A DNA stretch of 6,178 nt from Spirochaetaceae bacterium. GTDB lineage: Bacteria > Spirochaetota > Spirochaetia > Treponematales > Treponemataceae. Shown here piece by piece: positions 5,243 to 6,178 of this stretch (position 1 is its first letter; every line of letters starts with the position of its first letter). Where the stretch lies: assembly GCA_031271875.1 (NCBI GenBank), contig JAISVD010000284.1:1-6178 (forward strand), in the 5' to 3' direction. The notes beneath the pieces are model-generated. The model saw nothing but the letters and a program-made list of their open reading frames with translations, was not told where the DNA came from and did not search any database. A program made the translations under genes and the position numbers.

Positions 5243-6178
5243 ATGCTTGATTCAGTGACAAAAACATTCGGAATTCTCACATCCGGGGGAGATGCTCCGG
5301 GGCTGAACGCGGCAATCCGCGGAGTCGCGCGGACCGCCATGGAGTTATACGGGATGAAGGTTATCGGAATCCGGAACGGATACCGGGGTTTGATTGAAGG
5401 AACCGCCAGCCCTTTGAAACCGGAGGATTTCTCCGGCATACTGACCCGGGGCGGGACGATTCTGGGAACATCCAGAGAAAAGCCCTTCAAGAATGCTGAA
5501 CCCGATCCGGTTACGGGAAAGACTCCTGTGGAGATGATAAAAGACACCTACCACCGGCTCGGACTCGACTGTCTTGTGGTGCTCGGGGGAAACGGCACCA
5601 ATACCACCGGCTGTATGCTCGCGAAGGAGGGGCTGAATGTGATCGGCCTGCCCAAGACTATCGACAATGATGTTGCTGAAACCGACATCACCTTCGGATT
5701 TCATACGGCCGTATCGGTTGCCACCGACGCTATAGACCGGATACATACAACCGCCCACAGCCATAATCGGATCATGGTTGTGGAGGTGATGGGGCATAAA
5801 GCGGGCTGGCTCGGTCTCTACGCCGGCGTCGCCGGAGGGGGAGACATTATCCTCATTCCGGAGATACCATACAGAATCGACTGCATCGCGGAACACCTTC
5901 TGGAACGGAAGCAGCGGGGAAAACCCTTTTCCATTGTGGTCGTTGCGGAGGGCGCCCTTTCCGTTGAGGAGTCGCTGATGGACAAAAAGGAATTCAAGCG
6001 CTCCCGTGTACGGATGCCCCTTTCCATCGGATACCGTGTCGCTCATGAACTGGAGGAAGCCACGGGCCTTGAGTCCCGGGTAACGGTTCTGGGATATCTC
6101 CAGCGGGGGGGAACCCCGGTCTCCTATGACCGGGTGCTTGCCACGGAATTCGGAGTGGGCGCCGCCCGGCTCCTCGCC
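5243..6178 (+). CDS. 6-phosphofructokinase, C-terminus cut by window edge
   Basis: This glycolytic enzyme phosphorylates fructose 6-phosphate to fructose 1,6-bisphosphate in the cytosol. The window holds 312 codons, open to the right edge with no stop. Motifs in order are GILTSGGDAPGLNAAIRG (10-27), the nucleotide loop GGNGT (115-119), PKTIDND (137-143) with catalytic Asp141, MGHKAGWL (183-190) at the substrate-binding MGR position, PEIP (206-209) with Glu207, and GYLQRGG (284-290). Gly118 sits where ATP-dependent enzymes have Gly and PPi-dependent ones usually have Asp. Lys138 sits where E. coli PfkA has Gly and PPi or mixed-group enzymes have Lys. Asn117 replaces the usual Asp or Glu. ATP use seems more likely, but donor choice is not settled by sequence alone. 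The ATG at 5243 follows a good ribosome site. The gene is divergent from uppP. Confidence 0.93.
   Translation, partial: MLDSVTKTFGILTSGGDAPGLNAAIRGVARTAMELYGMKVIGIRNGYRGLIEGTASPLKPEDFSGILTRGGTILGTSREKPFKNAEPDPVTGKTPVEMIKDTYHRLGLDCLVVLGGNGTNTTGCMLAKEGLNVIGLPKTIDNDVAETDITFGFHTAVSVATDAIDRIHTTAHSHNRIMVVEVMGHKAGWLGLYAGVAGGGDIILIPEIPYRIDCIAEHLLERKQRGKPFSIVVVAEGALSVEESLMDKKEFKRSRVRMPLSIGYRVAHELEEATGLESRVTVLGYLQRGGTPVSYDRVLATEFGVGAARLLA

Noticed and set aside
5345..6046. Minus-strand 233-codon frame
   Set aside because: It lies wholly inside the phosphofructokinase gene, whose motifs are continuous in the plus frame.

Overview
The window is a moderately GC-rich bacterial chromosome segment. The style of the uppP and 6-phosphofructokinase products suggests a spirochaete, perhaps Treponema-like. 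That is an impression from the protein sequences, not a proven assignment. There are no rRNA or tRNA genes, transposases or CRISPR arrays.

Layout: five genes lie on the minus strand and one partial gene on the plus strand. Read in the minus direction they are: uppP (undecaprenyl-diphosphate phosphatase, 5194-4355); a 243-bp spacer holding several inverted repeats; an unrecognised membrane protein of 220 residues (4111-3449); a 65-residue antitoxin-like protein with no toxin beside it (3406-3209); a 587-residue membrane protein with a DUF2207-like body and a Cys-every-fourth-residue tail (3144-1381); and a radical SAM/SPASM enzyme with a PqqD-like N-terminus (1384-20). On the plus strand, divergent from uppP across 48 bp, is a 6-phosphofructokinase gene that runs off the right edge (5243-6178).

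The most interesting part is the left half. The membrane protein ends in nine cysteines spaced exactly four residues apart, mostly C-H-S-A units. Its stop codon overlaps the start codon of the radical SAM gene (ATGA). The enzyme has the radical SAM CX3CX2C motif, a Cys-rich SPASM C-terminus and a region resembling the peptide-binding RRE fold. Together this looks like a RiPP-type maturation pair in which the substrate is the tail of a large membrane-anchored protein rather than a short free peptide. The predicted topology places the tail in the cytoplasm, where the enzyme could reach it. The chemistry and purpose are unknown.

A second pattern is a 12-mer, AGCTCTGTCCCC, found exactly four times in 6.2 kb: inside three genes and once in the hairpin-rich spacer, in both orientations. 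A 17-bp perfect inverted repeat also overlaps the stop codon of the antitoxin-like gene.
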